NCBI GenBank assembly: GCA_037367355.1
Contig: CM074700.1
Location: 2,170,001-2,234,000, forward strand
Origin: Neoscytalidium dimidiatum
Taxonomy: Eukaryota > Ascomycota > Dothideomycetes > Botryosphaeriales > Botryosphaeriaceae
DNA: 64,000 bases
Direction: 5' to 3'
Positions 63,033 to 64,000 of this stretch are shown here, in pieces. The position numbers were made by a program, and so were the translations under genes. The notes under the pieces are model-generated. The model was not told where the DNA came from, searched no databases, and was given only the letters and a program-made list of their open reading frames with translations. Position 1 is the first letter of the stretch, and every line of letters starts with the position of its first letter.

Positions 63033-63968
63033 CTACTCTTCCACCTCATTCCAGCCCTCCTGTTCCTTCTCCATGTATTTCTTCATCGTCTCCTCGTCAA
63101 ATATACTGTCCTTGGGGATGCCTGCCTTGCCATAGTCAACGACAGGGCCAATTATGCTGGTCCAGCGTTCCTTCTTTTCCATGAGCGCGCGAATCTCTTC
63201 TCCGAGCCCACGAGTATTTGAACCTCCGGCACCAACCTGCACGACTGCATGGCTACCACCGCCTGCGCCACCAGGTCGCTTGTTGTTCTTCTTTCCTTTG
63301 CCGAGATTCCGGTTGCGTTTGAGGTAAGCAGCATTGAGTTGGTTGTTGAGATCATCCTCGATGGCGCAATATTCCTGCTGCGCCATCCGATGCTGCGCTA
63401 GCTCGAGCAATCGAGTCTTCCGTGCTCCGTTGATGATAGACTGTTTGCGGAGTTCATCTTGCAGATAGCGTAGACGTGCGGCGACTTCGTCATCGAAGTG
63501 CCCGTCGTAATCGGGCTTATCGTCTGCCGAGAGGAAACCAATATGTATTAATTCCTGCATCGCGCGCTCGTCCATTGTTGCATAGTCAAGTTTCGTAGTT
63601 GGAGCATTCTTCCACATGGACTGATTAGATTCGGGCATGTGCGTTGCGGGTTGCTGCGGAGCGGACGAAGAGTCCCCGCCGTCACCATCAACTTCCATGT
63701 CACCATTGGCGGTTCCGTTGGCTTCCCCACTGGATGTACGACCTTCGGAGCGGAAAGTGGACAGAAGGCGAGATAACAAAGGCCCAGGAGCCACTGCATC
63801 CGTCTCAGCAATATCGTCATTCATCATGTCCATACTACCGCGGGGCTCATTAGGCGGTAGCTTCTCCGTTGGTGTATCAACAGCCATAGCTCCATCCTCG
63901 TCTGCCCAGATCTCCTTGTAATGTCGTGGTCCACGGCGGGGCATCTGAAACGGTGTGACCCGGTCGCC
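63033..63968 (-). CDS. NGG1: ADA3/NGG1-like SAGA subunit, C-terminal part, cut by window edge
   Basis: This last exon runs from 63968 to the stop at 63033 (311 residues). An acceptor (CAATAG) with a CCTAATA branch-like sequence just upstream shows that earlier exons lie beyond the window, so the ATG inside the exon (63944) is probably internal. The C-terminal motif EEIRALMEKKERWTSIIGPVVDYGKAGIPKDSIF is typical of Ada3/Ngg1, the linker of the Gcn5 histone acetyltransferase module of SAGA/ADA in the nucleus. Before it, DERAMQELIHIGFLSADD and the helical KTRLLELAQHRMAQQEY block fit the same family. The remaining 32 bases at the edge are intron. Confidence 0.85.
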   Translation of the reverse strand, partial: GDRVTPFQMPRRGPRHYKEIWADEDGAMAVDTPTEKLPPNEPRGSMDMMNDDIAETDAVAPGPLLSRLLSTFRSEGRTSSGEANGTANGDMEVDGDGGDSSSAPQQPATHMPESNQSMWKNAPTTKLDYATMDERAMQELIHIGFLSADDKPDYDGHFDDEVAARLRYLQDELRKQSIINGARKTRLLELAQHRMAQQEYCAIEDDLNNQLNAAYLKRNRNLGKGKKNNKRPGGAGGGSHAVVQVGAGGSNTRGLGEEIRALMEKKERWTSIIGPVVDYGKAGIPKDSIFDEETMKKYMEKEQEGWNEVEE

Positions 63969-64000
63969 CTATTGATTTATTAGGAATTGAAAAAGTCTTT

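Overview
The window is nuclear DNA of a filamentous ascomycete (Pezizomycotina). Protein genes carry short GT..AG introns of about 46-80 bp (two are longer) with recognisable branch sites. The proteins have their closest recognisable family members in moulds: vanillyl-alcohol-oxidase type flavoenzyme, fungal TMEM16 scramblase, Zn2Cys6 factor, PTH11/rhodopsin-like membrane protein, and a SIT4 phosphatase with a long acidic insert. A dothideomycete or relative is my guess; nothing in the sequence proves the class. Gene density is low, about 15 supported genes in 64 kb, and composition is patchy: GC-rich intergenic DNA full of simple repeats, interrupted by AT-rich islands at about 9.3-13.0, 23.6-26.2 and 55.8-58.6 kb.

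Layout. 0.2-9.2 kb: a small, probably mitochondrial protein; a TMEM16/anoctamin scramblase in six exons; a convergent VAO-type oxidase; a rhodopsin-like integral membrane protein. 9.3-13 kb: AT-rich island holding one gene, a secreted eight-cysteine protein (candidate effector). 13-19.8 kb: GC-rich stretch without a supportable gene. 19.8-20.7 kb: Zn2Cys6 transcription factor, followed by repeat-rich DNA. 23.6-27 kb: second AT-rich island with an orphan copia-type gag-like ORF. 27-30.8 kb: divergent pair of a LEU5-type mitochondrial carrier and a METTL4-type MT-A70 methyltransferase. 30.8-38.7 kb: mostly non-coding, with one small serine-rich protein. 38.7-44.1 kb: a 1,703-residue WD40 protein. 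46.5-50.6 kb: divergent pair UPF3 (nonsense-mediated decay) and SIT4/PP6 phosphatase. 54.0-55.8 kb: an arrestin-like ubiquitin-ligase adaptor with a PPxY motif. 55.8-58.6 kb: third AT-rich island. 58.7-64 kb: three minus-strand housekeeping genes, NPR2 (GATOR1), a BAP31/YET3-like ER protein and the C-terminal part of ADA3/NGG1 (SAGA), cut by the window edge.

Functional links are loose, as expected in a eukaryote. NPR2, SIT4 and the arrestin all belong to nutrient/TORC1-linked control of permeases, but they do not form one cluster. The most unusual content is in the AT-rich islands. I found no CRISPR array, rRNA or convincing tRNA. Exon boundaries were worked out by hand from splice consensus and reading-frame continuity.
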